Assembly (NCBI GenBank): GCA_037157565.1 | Contig: JAZHRO010000073.1 | Coordinates: forward strand, 11,166,501-11,230,500 | Direction of reading: 5' to 3' | Origin: Thalassia testudinum | Lineage: Eukaryota > Streptophyta > Magnoliopsida > Alismatales > Hydrocharitaceae | Length of the DNA stretch: 64,000 nt | Shown: piece by piece, positions 1-11,618 of the stretch | Layout: every line of letters begins with the position of its first letter | Position numbering within the stretch: the stretch's first letter is position 1 | Notes under the pieces: model-generated | Database searches by the model: none | What the model saw: only the letters and a program-made list of their open reading frames with translations | Told to the model about the DNA's origin: nothing | Program-made: the position numbers and the translations under genes

Positions 1-8
1 GGAATCAT

Positions 9-1457
9 ATGAAAATTTTGGGTATTCGTCCTGAGTTGCACGTTGAAGGAGGGTCTCACTTTTCAGAAGCTACATACAGCCTTACTGGAGAGCAAAGATA
101 AAAGATTTTCTCATTCCTTAAAGACATTCAAGTTCCAAATGGGTATTCATCACAGCTTTTACATTGCGTAAATGAAGCACAGAAGAAGATTACTGGGTTA
201 AAAAGTCATGATTCTCATGTGTACATGCAAATCGTATTCCCACTAGCAATATGTGGAGTGATGCCTGATCTGATAGTTGATTCTTTTATCTAGATGAGTA
301 GATATTTTAAAGTAATATGTTCAAAGACGTTAAACCATGAATTGCTGGAGTACTGGGATAAAGAAATTGTGATCACACTTTGTAAAATGGAGTAGATTTT
401 CCCGCCTACATTCTTCGACATGATGGTTCATGTCACTCTTCATGTTGCGAATGAAGCGAGAATTGCTGGACCCATGCAGTATAGATGGATGTATCTAATT
501 GAATGATATTTGAAAAAGCTGAAAGATTATGCCTTGAATAAGGCAAAGCCAAAAGGGTCAATCATGGAAGGATATCTTGTAGAGGAATGCATTAACTTCA
601 ATGCCATGTACATGAATGAGACAGACAATCGATTTAATCATCTTGAATAGAATTATGATGGAGGATTTAATGGCAATGATGAAGATTGCCTGTCCATATT
701 TGACATCGAAGGAAGGTTGATCATTCAGACGAAGTTCAAGCCCATCTCGGAAATGGACCAATGATTGGCACACTTGTACATTCTAAAGCAAATTCCAAAA
801 GTTGATGAATTTTACAATGAATTCAAAGAATCCTCTATGTCATCTACACACGACTTGCAGTTTATTGATTGGTTCAAGGATCGTGTAAATAAACTGAAAG
901 AACAGGGGGATCCACAGTGGGTATAGGATTTTGATGTAATTGCTAATACACCTTTAACATACGGACGTTAGCATTCGGGTTACATAATTAACAGATTCAG
1001 ATTCAGAGTATGGTTCATTGATGGTGCAAAGGCCACACAACAAGCAAGAGTCATCGTCAGTTGTGACATAAGCACTAGTTGTAATGGGTATTACGGTCAA
1101 ATTGAAGAGATTATGGAAATGAGTTTCAGGTTTGACCGTAGGATAGTTTTATTCAAGTGTGATTGGTTTGATGTTTTCAAAGAAGGCATTGGATTCAAAG
1201 TTGATAAGAAACATAGTTTCTTGAGTTTATGTAAGAACCGTCACATTCTTCAATCATCAGAACCATTCACATTAGTTTGTCAAGTAGCACAAATATTTTA
1301 TGTGCCTGATAATAGCAAAAATGGATGGATAATACCCTTTAGAGCTCTACCACGTGAACAAACGATGCGGGAAAAGATCTCAACCCAGATGTTGAATCCA
1401 AAGCATATCAAGAAAACCCACAAAATGAAGAAGTTGCCCAGGTGCAATGGACATTGA
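9..1457 (+). pseudogene. CACTA (En/Spm) transposase, decayed C-terminal part
   Basis: One plus-strand frame reads like the tail of a plant TNP2-type CACTA transposase, which cuts and pastes DNA elements in the nucleus. Recognisable blocks in order are GLKSHDSHVYMQ (about 195), IFPPTFFDMMVH (396), PMQYRWMY (474) and GSIMEGYLVEEC (about 558), matching the DUF4218 region. They are followed by HSGYIINRFRF (about 972) and IVLFKCDWFDVF (about 1140), matching DUF4216. The frame is broken by eight stops: TAA at 99, TAG at 291, 393, 648, 924 and 969, TGA at 504 and 762. No indel is visible until a frameshift near 1370, after which the tail (ESKAYQENPQ) continues in the next frame. The N-terminal half lies outside the window. 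A GTAATT after the last codons could be a splice donor. The element is certainly inactive. Confidence 0.9.
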
Positions 1458-1828
1458 TATATAAGGTAATTTGGTATTCGTATTAATTTGTATCCCATAA
1501 ATAAAATTATTAAAGAAATTGAGTTTTAAAGCTTACATTTAATTGTTCAAAGTTTATATTGATCATTTTTTTTCAAGCTTATATTTTTTTATTATTTGAA
1601 ACTGAATTTTATTTTATTTCCATGTCATACAGGCTTCTCAATTCTTCGAGGTTCTTCCTTATATTCTTCATTATGGTGAGATTTTTCTTCTACTTTGTTT
1701 ATATTAAAGTTTGTCATTTTAAAGTTGTCCCAAAAAATGAAAAAAACTGGGCATGAAATCCCGCCCTTACATGCCCTTCCCCCATCCTTGAAATGTAAAA
1801 CCCTTCTTCGACCTCTCTTCAACCTCAT
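1458..1828. other. AT-rich spacer after the CACTA remnant
   Basis: Mostly non-coding AT-rich sequence. A short stretch at 1633-1675 sits between an AG acceptor and a GTGAG donor and could be one more small exon of the CACTA transcript. Nothing else is recognisable. Confidence 0.35.
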
Positions 1829-2134
1829 CTCCAACTTCCACCACCGTCCCTTCACCCCCTACCCACATCTCCCCTCAGACTCCCTCTGCCCCTCCCACCC
1901 AACCCTTCAGCAGAGCCCAAACAGAGCACCACCACCCTCCGCCCACTCCCCCACACCCCCAGCAGCGACGACTCCCACCACCAGCACCCCTCCTCTGACC
2001 TAACTACCTCCTCGCCATCAGCATCATCGTCATCGTCTGCCTCCTCGAGCACGTCCCCTTCTCCACCATCGACTCCACCGCCCTCCACCGCAAGGTTGAC
2101 GGTGTCCACGATCCACCACCCCCACCGAGAGGGC
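1829..2134 (+). repeat. tandem duplication unit A
   Basis: Starts with CTCCAACTTCCACC and ends with CCGAGAGGGCT. It is collinear with unit B, including the CCCCTCAGAC, CACCACCACCCTCC and CTCCTCTGACCT blocks. Substitutions and small indels separate the two, so the duplication is not recent. Confidence 0.75.
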
Positions 2135-2138
2135 TACC

Positions 2139-2432
2139 CTCCAACTTCCACCGCCACCCCTTCACCCCCACCCCCCCATCCCCCCTCAGACCCCCTCCTC
2201 CACCCCTTGCACCAACCCCCTCACCAAAGCCTTAACAGGGCCACCACCACCCTCCACCCCCCCACTCTCCTAACGGTGACTCCTCCCACCACCACCCCTC
2301 CTCTGACCTGACTACCTCCTCGTCATCTGCATCACCTTCCTCGAGTACATCCCCTTCTCCACCATCAACTCTACCGCCGCCCTCCATAAGCTCAAGGATA
2401 ACCACTCCTTCACCACCCCTGTCGAGAGGGCT
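2139..2432 (+). repeat. tandem duplication unit B
   Basis: Second copy of the roughly 300-bp unit, again running from CTCCAACTTCCACC to GTCGAGAGGGCT. This copy leads into the longer open stretch LVELDGEEDPSLP, so it is the likelier original junction with the rest of the gene fragment. Confidence 0.75.
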
Positions 2433-2600
2433 GCCCTTGTCGAGCTCGACGGCGAGGAAGACCCGTCTCTGCCATCAAGCTTGCCCTCTACTGCATCGCC
2501 AATCCTCCAAGGGAAAGGGGAGCACCCATCTCATCTTCAATGCATTCAACCTGAAAGCCTCCAAGTTCATCCAATAGTACCTCACGATCCTCCAAGGTTT

Positions 2601-4886
2601 GCATCTCCAACATGGTGTCCTAGTTGGAATTGTTATCTTGTAGCCTTGAGATGTTTTCCACCAACTCGCTGCTCTCTTGTGTGAGTTCTACCATGTTTGA
2701 ACATGTGGGGTGCATCTGCAACTACATCACTAATTTCTTGTCACTTTGCAATTTGTTGAGAAAACTTTTACACATTAAAAAGTCGTGGATGGACCTTATT
2801 TTTTGTATACTTGGTTATCTAGCTTAACTTTTATGTGCAGGTTAATATATTCATGTTGTTTGAATTAGTTGTCTAGTTTGAACAATTAATGTGATACTGA
2901 CGGTACCAATGTTCCTTTCCTTCCATCAGAACCTTTCATTTTTCCTTAAAGAATCTTTTAAGAAAAAAATCCTTAAAGATGCAGAAGTTGCTATATCTTA
3001 TCAAATAGATATAGACAGTATAAAGCCCAAAAATATGCAATGTAGCCTATGTGAACCCTTACATTCCAATCTTTTCTCATCCATCTCAGTAAAAATTGAA
3101 GCTAAAAATAATGTAAGTAAACAATCTAAAGGAAATCTCAAGGAAACTAAATCACAATATTAGGAAATGTAGATGAAAAGAAATAGTATCTGATAATTAA
3201 GTCAAGTCCTACATTATAAAGTTAGCTATCAATCTTGCTACTTAAACCATTTAACGCTATTGCCAGTCTCTTTGATTGATGCTGATTAGGATGCCTTTTT
3301 GGTTATGTATCAATTGTAACTCCTGAATGTTGTGTATTACAAACTTAAAATGTGTATGTATCAGTATACATCTCAATTCTATGGTATATGTATTGGTGTG
3401 TATTTGTGAGCAATGCATATACATATTTTCAGTTGGATTTGTTAAGGTTAGTATAGTAAAGAATACTCCATAAGTTTTTATATTGATGATTCATGCATCC
3501 CTTTCTATTGGTAACAAAATTTAGTGGATATTTGCAATATGGATATAGGATAAGGAATCATGTCTTTGTTTCAAGTGAGAAATGGTAGCCAAGCTACATA
3601 CAAAAGTAACCACCATAGTGAATCATTATCCTTGCTTTTGAGTTGAAAAGAATAACTTCTATTGACAATGGCATTTATTTCTTTTTGTATCATTCACATT
3701 CATCTTGCTTTAGGTTTCATCAATATTTTAAAATATTTAAAATTGATAATACCATTCTTGTTTTCCTTTAATTTGTTTAATTTTATAATGACATTAAAAA
3801 ATGACTTTTTCCAAAAACATCTGAATATACTTCAGAATGTTGTAATTAGTCTCCATTATCCTTAAAAAAAATGCCTTTGTTGCAAAAAAGCACAACCGTT
3901 AACTTCTCTTAAAAAATAAAAATTGGGATTTTGGAGGCCAATTGGTGGTGTACGAAGGTGGTAGATTGTAGATGTAGATCGGAGGACAAGGGGTTGGGGA
4001 TGGTGGTGGCGGTGGGTTTGGTATGCAAGGGATGGGAGGATGGCAAGGGAGGGGAGGGCAGTGGATTTGGTACGCAGTGGATGATGAATTGCACATGCTT
4101 CGTATTATCACTAAATAATAATATCCAAAAAGTTCTTTTCATAGTTGGCTTTGTCTTTATCAAACTTTCCAGATTTTCTTATTGCTTAGAGCCATGTCTT
4201 GAGTGGTGATTTCTAGTATATAAAGGGCCATCTACTTGGTATCATATTAGGATGAATGAATGGAAGGTACAATGATTAGCATGCTTCTCCAATTGAATAG
4301 GGTATCATTCTTAAGGTCGGGGACTCTTCCCTTGAATTCCAAAAATTAAGTATGAGGTAGTGAATTTTCTTTTGCAATTTGTTACTTTTTCTCCCTATTT
4401 ATGCATAATACATGTCATTCTATATTTGTGTGATTTTGTTGACATTGTAAATGTAGTTTATTCTAATGCTATTGTTCAACATTTCTACAAAAAGTATCTT
4501 ATCTAGGGTAAAGTTCCTTGAGAAACTTAGAATAGGGGTTGACTCCAGATTTGATGCAAGATTCTAGTATTTGTGATTTTTCCCATGTTTCCCTAAGTTT
4601 GTTAATACCTCTTTTCCTGGCTGCATTTTTTTGAGCGACTATTGGCTGGAAGAAGCTTGGATTTAATGGTAGAACATCAATTGCTTCTTAACATACATAA
4701 AGATCCCTTTATTACTAGCATTGTTTGAATGTTTTTAGAAATTTGTGGAACTTATAATGAAATATAAACTAATGATTGCCTCTTATAAGGCATATTGCAT
4801 CATATTTCTCACTGATATTGCATCATATTACTGGTGGTGGGTCTTTTGTTGTAAACCTTAAGTTTGGTCTTTTGCAATTGCAATAG
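2601..4886. other. AT-rich non-coding stretch
   Basis: Intron-like or intergenic AT-rich sequence with no recognisable coding or repeat structure. The one exception is a G-rich block at about 3930-4090 that could encode a glycine-rich segment (DGGGGGFGMQGMGGW), which I do not call as a gene. Confidence 0.5.
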
Positions 4887-5031
4887 GTGGTAGCATCCAC
4901 GGATTGGTCGAGTATTGCAAAGTATCAGTGCTTGGTATCTACTCAAGCTCACAGACGAGATAATAATTGATCTTTTTAAAACAACTATTGATTCTCATGG
5001 CAAAGTTGCTCCTAGCGGAAAGATATGGCAA
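4887..5031 (+). other. candidate exon, unknown gene
   Basis: The stretch follows an AG acceptor (AATAG) and ends at a GTACTT donor. The frame ending KTTIDSHGKVAPSGKIWQ is open over most of its length. The upstream part reads better in a neighbouring frame (STDWSSIAKYQCL), suggesting one frameshift if it is coding. No family is recognised. It may belong with the exon-like islands at 6266-6392 and 8717-8906, all on the plus strand. Confidence 0.25.
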
Positions 5032-6265
5032 GTACTTAGTTTCTTTTCTCCTAATCAGAAAGCTTTCATTTCTAACTTATTATTTCACTTTCATTTCTTT
5101 CTATGAACTAAACAAATAGATGAAATTGGATCGTGTAAATTATCTTTTTAGATTAATAGATAGATAGATAAAAGTTCTTGAGTCTATTGTATTTAATTTC
5201 TCTTGAAACTTGTGCAATGGTTTTTACATGATGAAGAGAATTGGATTGATCATGATTTCAGTGGGTTTTTGCTGCATGTTGGAATTATGTTATGCACAAG
5301 GGGTATTAGGAGTTAATTGATGGCTTGTTGTTGTTGGATTTGAAGTGAACCCGAAAAGGGAATTCTCATGAGGTTTATTTAATTTTATTCCTATGGATAG
5401 AAATGCTTATCTTTTAATCTTGGAATCCTTCTCTTCCATGCTTACGTTTAGCTAAGAGTTTGGGATCTATGGTTGGACAGTTGTTGCCTTAACTCCTTGG
5501 ACAAGTTGTGCGTAATGTGAGGCATAATATTACTTAGCCCATGTTCATAGTTTGGAATCTTTGGTTGACATTGAGATGTCTCAACCAAGGGCTTGAATAA
5601 ATCCTAATGTGTAACAAGTGTAGGTTTTTCATATCGAATACAAGCTTTAACCTATACACTTTTTTGGCTATATCGTATTTTTATGGGGTGTACCCACTTT
5701 TCTATTTAATATAATATTGTGGCGGTGATTGTATATAGGTTGTGGGGTGTGCCCACTTTATACTGTATTGTAGTGCAAGTGATTTCTATTTACAGGAATA
5801 GATTTGGGAAAACCACAATAAAATAAGGGAAATTCTATCCAATTTTCAACAGAATTTTACTCGTAAGAAGATAGATGATGTCAACTCTGATTTTAATATA
5901 TATAGGAGAGTGATCTAACATAAACTATCATAGCTATTGATTAGTGAGAAATATAATCTCAGCCATTTATCCAAGAGAAATATATTCAAGTCTACCATAT
6001 GATTATGGTCACCAGAAGCTTTAGATTATTGATTTATAAATGTAGCAAATGATGACATTTGGCTCGCGGTTGTTGGAAATCCACATGCATGGTGGCCATG
6101 GGTTTAGAATGGGTGAAGCTTAGAATTAATGGTCATGGAAATAACTTTTATCATTCCTAAGTAATCTATGCTAATTCATTCTACAATAGAAACCTTGTTT
6201 AGTTATGAAAATCATTTTCTTGATAATCTATTGTTCTTACCTACATCCTTTTGTTGCATTTTTAG
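5032..6265. other. AT-rich non-coding stretch, possible intron
   Basis: No coding, RNA or repeat feature can be supported here. Composition resembles plant intron or intergenic DNA. Confidence 0.5.
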
Positions 6266-6392
6266 AGTCCCGGGATTTTTCATCAGGAGGCATGCCAATT
6301 TGTTATGGTAGGCATTACAACTCAACTATGCCTCAGGATTGTTCAATTGGCTAGAAGGACTTTCCTCAGAAGCACTTGAGTTAGAGAAAAAG
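6266..6392 (+). other. candidate exon, unknown gene
   Basis: The stretch is bounded by a good plant 3' splice site (TGCATTTTTAG) and a strong donor (AAAAAG then GTGAG). One frame reads FFIRRHANLLW, a TAG, then ALQLNYASGLFNWLEGLSS and EALELEKK, a typical helical protein sequence. The single TAG could come from CAG. The protein family is not recognised. Together with 8717-8906 this looks like a host gene or pseudogene whose intron received the solo LTR at 6540-8689. Confidence 0.4.
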
Positions 6393-7292
6393 GTGAGATT
6401 TGCATCCATTATAGTTTCATTCTATGTGGTCTTTCCTTAAATCATCCATATAGAACCATAGAGTTATTTCTGTCTTTGTGCATTCAGAGATCACCTAGGA
6501 TTGTATAGATTATGTTGTGCTGTTGAATATCATAACTTGTGTTGGAAAGTCGTAGATCGCATTTTTGATAAAAGCGTCGTAGTATAGTTGCGAAATACGA
6601 TCCAACAAAGATATTGTTTTGAAAATAACGAGACTTTGAGTCCCGGTCGTTCGTCTCTGGGAGGCGTTGTTTTTGCTTTTGAAATCGATCTTAAAGCCGC
6701 TCTACTTTATTTAAACGACATGCTGGTGCGTAATATATAGGCGGTTAAAGAACAGCCACTTAAATTACGCAAATATGATAATCATTCAGCTCAAGGTGAT
6801 TTCAAACACATAAGATATATATATATAAAATGAAATTTCATTCATCATGGGAGAGTTGTTGCACAAGGAAATCTAGAGGAAAGCTTATACATGAATGCTT
6901 AAAATTAAATCTAACTACCAGAAAACGATTGCATACAAGAATCAACGGGGGGATTTCGCATGCATCATTGGGGGAGAAGTAAGACTACACTACTAAGCAG
7001 TAAATAAAAGCAGTAAATATATAAAAAGCATAATCTAAATCTAACAGAATGGAAGGGCATTCAGGGGTGGTCCCCGATGGCCTTTGAGTGGTTGAGAGAA
7101 GAATGAGGGACGGCCAATGGAACTTAGGCCGGCCCTTGGAGAGGTTGGGGAGCTAATCGAGCTTCCTGGCATGGAGATGGTGGCCTCCATGGTGGTGCTC
7201 AACTCGTGGAGGTGGAGTGAAGATGGAAGTGGCTAGCCTAAGTGGAATGGATGCCAAGGAAGTGAATGGGTGCAAATGGCCACCCAAGGGGT

Positions 7293-7301
7293 CTTTTTAT
7301 A
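7293..7301 (-). promoter_or_regulatory. TATA box of solo LTR A1
   Basis: Minus-strand TATAAAAAG about 750 bases from the 3' end of the LTR, a usual place for an LTR promoter. Position and sequence only. Confidence 0.5.
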
Positions 7302-7995
7302 GACCTAAGGGAAGCTCTCTAAAGAATTATGGAATTCTCTAGAGAGGCCTATGGTGGGAGCTCGTGGGAGAGTGAGAGAGAGAGGGTGGATGGTGGTTTT
7401 TAAATCCACTAAATGTGGATCTAAAAATTGAATGGCTCTTGGTTGCTATTTTTGGCAACCAAGGAAACCACACATGGTAGAGAGTTCTAGAGAACTCTAG
7501 GCTAGATATTTTCGTGTGGATGGTGTGTGTGGGTCGAAACTTAGGTGGCTAGGTTGATTAGGTTGGGTTCTAGTGGGTTTAGGTCAAGGTAAGTCTCAAA
7601 TTAGGGTTATAAACCCTAATTCACTAAGGTAAAGTGCAATTAAACTTAATACAAGTTTAATTGGGTGTGTGGAAACTTAATTGAGAGTAAAAAAACTCAA
7701 TTAAATTAGGTTTAGGTCAATTGGACTCTCACTGAGTCCAATTGGACAGTGTGTGCTGAGATTAGGACTCAATTGGACTCAATGAGTCCAATTGAATAGG
7801 CTGATAGAATTGACTAAGATCTAAGTCAATTAGGTTTAGTGAGGACCTAATTAGGTCCTTAGGGAGGTCTAGAGGTGATGTACTAGGGTTAGGGCACCTT
7901 AATTTAGGTTCCTATGGGGTTGGAATTGGGTTTAGGGACCTAGAGATCCAAGATGAAGGCTTAAATCTCAAAACAAGAATTGGAAAGTAGTATCA

Positions 7996-8224
7996 GACGT
8001 CTAATTATATAATCAGACGTCTTATACTCAAAAATTAGAAGTCCAGATTTGTTGTCTGGACGTCCAATCAGAGTCAGGAAGGATTTCGGGTTCTGTTTTG
8101 GGTATTCTGCAGAAATTAGACGTTTGACAAAGTGTCTGGACGTCCAATGACACTGCAGAAGTGGGTTTGAAGTGTGAGGGAGTTGGTTAAGGGTCCTAGA
8201 CGTCTTAAAACTTATCTGGACGTC
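7996..8224. repeat. four 26-bp GACGTC bipartite modules in LTR A1
   Basis: Pairs of GACGTC-like hexamers occur at 7996/8016, 8038/8059, 8119/8139 and 8199/8219, with start-to-start distances of 20, 21, 20 and 20. The first pair forms an almost perfect inverted repeat over its whole 26 bases. Confidence 0.85.
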
Positions 8225-8716
8225 CAGAGAAGGGTTTGAACTAGGGTTTTAGGGCTTCCTAGGGTGTTGTGACCTAATCTAAGGGTGGCTAAGTCGTGGG
8301 GAAGTCTCTAGGCTATCCTAGGGCTAGGATGAACCTAAGCTCTTCACATTTTATTGCTTTATTCCTACTTAATAGAATAGCAAACTTTTAACTCCCTTAC
8401 ATTGTTATTCCTACATCTAAACTAGGCTTTTTGCTCTAGCTCTGCTACAACTCCTGTTATTCCTGATCCAGCTTCAGATCCAGCTCTTGATTAACTTATT
8501 GCCTGCAATTGACATAATGCACTTAATCAGCACATTATAGCATTATTTCATGCATAGTTAAAGAAAAGCAGTAAAGATGCAGACAATGCATATGTATGCG
8601 TGAATAACCCTAACTTATGCTAAGTCCTAGCTTAATCTAGGCCAATTAAGACCTATAATTGCTGCGTAATCAATATGTTTATTGTATCACATTGTATAAG
8701 AGTTGTGTAACTCTAG

Positions 8717-8906
8717 GATTTTTTTGATTACATGTTTCATCTCTATGTGACATCTGATGTCCTAGTCCCCAAGGTATTGCCTCCATTTGTAACTAATGGG
8801 GAAACCATAGCTAACTTAAAGTTATGTGGTGGTATAGAAAGTGTACAAAGGTATCCTGGGATTTCTCCATATGGGGAGATAGAGATGTGTGCCTTGAAGG
8901 CACATT
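8717..8906 (+). other. candidate exon, unknown gene
   Basis: After an acceptor (AACTCTAG) a frame is open for about 64 codons and reads DFFDYMFHLYVTSDVLVPK, then LPPFVTNGETIANLKLCGG and ESVQRYPGISPYGEIEMCA. A GTTAAT at 8907 could be the donor; otherwise the frame ends at the TAA at 8909. An internal ATG lies at 8732. The composition looks like real protein, but the family is not recognised. It is squeezed between the solo LTR (ends 8689) and the LTR of E7 (starts 8933), so the gene was probably disrupted by the E7 insertion. Confidence 0.45.
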
Positions 8907-8932
8907 GTTAATCAAACCAGATAGGAGTTTAA

Positions 8933-11580
8933 TGTTTCGTCATCGTAGCACACTCCTAAATAACTCAATCAACAGATAAAATTTATGAACTTGAAATCAA
9001 GAAATGAAGTCCGAGGTCGAACACAGAGAGCAAATATGGAATTCACGCGTTAATATTTAACTGCATATAAATGAGCACCATAATCGAAGCACAAAAGAGA
9101 TATTCAATGACTAATATCTACTCAAATTGATATTCAATTATAAGCATGAGTATTTCAATAGATCACAATGATAAAAAAAAAAATCTAAGACAAAATAATG
9201 GTGATTTAGATCACCAATTACTAGCCTTAATTAAGCATATATTAACTACTCAATAAGTAAACAATATCATCAATCAGAAATGCCATGCAAGATAAGTGGC
9301 CACAGTATCTTCAAATGACAAAGCATTCCATCAGACAACTTAAATGCGGCCCTGCTACAGTGCTCTTCAGAGCCTTTTTCTTTACTTTGCTTCTCTCTCT
9401 TTTATTTCTTCTTCTGCTTTCCTTCCATCCCTTCTTGAGCCTTCTCCTTCTTCTTCTCTTCTTCTTCATAGAGCCTAAGTGTTAGGCTTTCTAGCACAAG
9501 GGACTAAGCTTCAGAGAGCAAAACCCCCCCTCTCTCTCTTCCCTTTTCTCTTTCCTCTTTCTTAGATTAACCGGGTCGCTAATCAGGTAAACGGATTTGG
9601 GTGACCAGGGCTACCAGACATGCGAGTAGTCGAGGAGTGCATATGAGTGAAGGGGACCTCACCTTGTGTTCATGAGGCAAACAGTCTGAGGCAAGAATTC
9701 CTTTTATTCTACACAGCTGCGTCTACTGTCTATGATGTGGACTATAATCCCACTACCTTCGTCGCGTGCAGCTGCAGAGATGGTGCCTCCAATTGAAGGC
9801 AAGGACGTGGCTGTGGTCTCCAATTAAGGACCTAGAAGGGATCCTGATGTGTTTCTGCATCACCTGGGAGTAGCATCAGGTTGTCTCAATGTCGGAGGAC
9901 CTCGATCGTGGTCGGAGATGGAGGCGACGATGGATGGCGGCAGCAAGACCTAAAAAGCATGAAAACGGGCTTGAAAGCCCCAGTTAAAAAGCTCCTTAGC
10001 TTTGCCAAAGCATGATGAAGGTGATGGTGGGTGTTTCGTGGTCAATGGCGACGTGTAGGGGTTTGCGGAGGTCGAAGGAGGAGCGTGAAGGTGGTGAGTT
10101 TGGATGATGTTTGAGTGAGCGATTAATGGAATTAGAAGAGGGCTTTGGTTCGCGGAGGTGTGGCAATGCTTTTAGGACCAGTATCGGGGTGTTTGGTGGT
10201 CTGTGGAGGTGTGGAGGCTTCCCCAGAGCTCGGCCGTGCATGGGAAAGACGGAGGGTGTCAAGCGATGTCGGAGGTCGAAACAGAGATATAAAGTGAGGG
10301 AAATGAAGTAGAAAGGGAGAGAAACCTAACTAACCTAACTCTAATGGATGAAAGGGGAGGATGGTCCTCGCCTGTGGTATGTCGGACCCGGAGAAGATGA
10401 AATCTCCGGGGGGAAGAAGCGACGATGACGAGGGGAGGTAGGCAATGCTCGCTGGTATCGAGACGCTCGAAAGAGCGAGAGGAAGGAGTACCCACCAGCT
10501 ATTATCTGATAGTGAGCGAAGAGGGCAGTTGAAGAGGGTCTCCCAAGTTGGTGGATACGGAGGTTAGGGAGAAGAGAAGGGGATTCCGACCTCCAAACCA
10601 AGCTGAGTTGAGAAGGCAAGATTTCCAAAGCATAAATAGAGTTCCAAAGAGGGCTCTAGATCAGGAAAGAAGAATTTCCATGGCTTGGATTGAAGAAATA
10701 GAACCCATGATTCTTGTGCATTCACACAAACAATCTATGGGGATTTGGAACTCCAAATTGATCCCAGATGATTCGTTTATGTGTAAACATCAATCATCAA
10801 GTTTGGTAGGATTTGATTGTCATTTGAGTAGGATTTAGGTCGGTCAACGCTTGTGTGGAGGTTGGGTTTGACCTCAATGGTGGCAGGGGGCTATTTGTGA
10901 AGGAGATGACAAAGTTGGGGGCCTCTTTACGAATATTTCAAAAGTTAAGGGGCTGATTGAAAGATAAAGAGAGTCCGACTGGACTAGAATGCAAACTAGG
11001 TCAAGATGATCTCTGATTGAGCTGAAATTTTGGTATAAACATAATTTGGACCCAGGGAATCTGATGGTGAAGTCGGATTTTGGTTTTGACCAAGTTTGAA
11101 TGGTTAATTTATGCAGAAACCTAAATTAGGGCAACTTCCTACCTGAGACTCTATTTTAGGTCAAAATGGGTTCAGATGGCAAAATCAAGGGTATCAAACC
11201 TTATAAAATATTTTTCTATGAATTTTGGAAGGTTTAGATGAATTTTATCTTAGCTAAACCCTTTATTATTTAAGTAGGTCTGAAATTAGGATTTCGGATG
11301 TCCATTAATTCTTAAAATGCATGAAAACCTATTTTTGTCTGCATGGATCCTCTTATTAGACATTAATGACCATTTAACTTTAAATTAACCCCTATAAAAA
11401 CCTGTGGTTACTCTGTATTTAGGATATGATGTTAAAACTACAGATTTACCCTTGATTTAATGTATTTCTCTCATAAAGAGTATGCAATGAATTGCGACTC
11501 TCCGGTGATTATGTAGAAGCAATTGTTAGTTAATACTGACTAATTAAAACTTGTTATGGCTAATGATGATATTATCATCA
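8933..11580 (-). mobile_element. E7 3' LTR (Ty3/gypsy family I)
   Basis: It runs from TGTTTCGTCATCG to ATTATCATCA and is followed directly by a polypurine tract (minus strand) at 11581. It shares U5 (GTCCGAGGTCGAACACAGAG) and the block around AAATTTTGGTATAAAC with the E4 and E6 LTRs, with similar length (about 2.65 kb). The 5' partner is outside the window because E5 is inserted in the internal region. Many apparent open frames in its GC-rich middle are not genes. Confidence 0.85.
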
Positions 11581-11618
11581 TACCCGCATGCCTAACTTTT
11601 GCTAGTCCCTTAGCAAAA
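11581..11618 (-). other. outer polypurine tract and hairpin of E7
   Basis: The plus strand reads TACCCGCATGCCTAA then TTTTGCTAG, a few bases, and TTAGCAAAA. On the sense strand this is a stem-loop directly upstream of a GGCATGCGGGTA purine tract abutting the LTR, the site where plus-strand DNA synthesis is primed. Confidence 0.7.

Larger units (their letters stand above)
1829..2600 (+). pseudogene. GC-rich gene fragment with duplicated membrane-anchor segment
   Basis: This cytosine-rich block stands out sharply from its AT-rich surroundings. In one frame it contains a hydrophobic stretch, LLAISIIVIVCLLE (about 2007-2048), followed by HVPFSTIDSTALH. About 300 bases later a second copy reads LLVICITFLEYIPFSTIN followed by STAALHKLKDNHSF and LVELDGEEDPSLP. 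A hydrophobic segment followed by a polar stretch looks like the N-terminal signal anchor of a secretory-pathway protein, but the family is not recognised. The frame upstream of each copy has a stop, and the proline/serine-rich reading of other frames is probably not real. It lies just downstream of the CACTA remnant, so it could be gene sequence captured by that element or a broken host exon. Confidence 0.4.
6540..8689 (-). mobile_element. solo LTR, family A
   Basis: It starts TGTTGGAAAG and ends TTGTATCA, and resembles the LTR at 21767-24043 at both ends and in its 26-bp palindromic modules. No primer site or polypurine tract adjoins either end, so it appears to be a solo LTR left by recombination. 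The flanking five bases (ACTTG and CATTG) match at only three of five positions, so the target duplication is not clean. The minus-strand orientation is inferred from the U5-like CGTCTCTGGGAGGC motif near the low-coordinate end. Confidence 0.7.

Noticed and set aside
2891..3163. 90-codon plus-strand frame in the AT-rich region
   Set aside because: No domain, no splice or start context, and composition like the surrounding intron-like DNA.
3909..4163. Pro-rich minus-strand frames
   Set aside because: They are the antisense of a short G-rich block; no homologous repeat or gene feature supports them.
6535..8694. A clean five-base target duplication around solo LTR A1
   Set aside because: ACTTG and CATTG match at only three of five positions, so I do not claim it.
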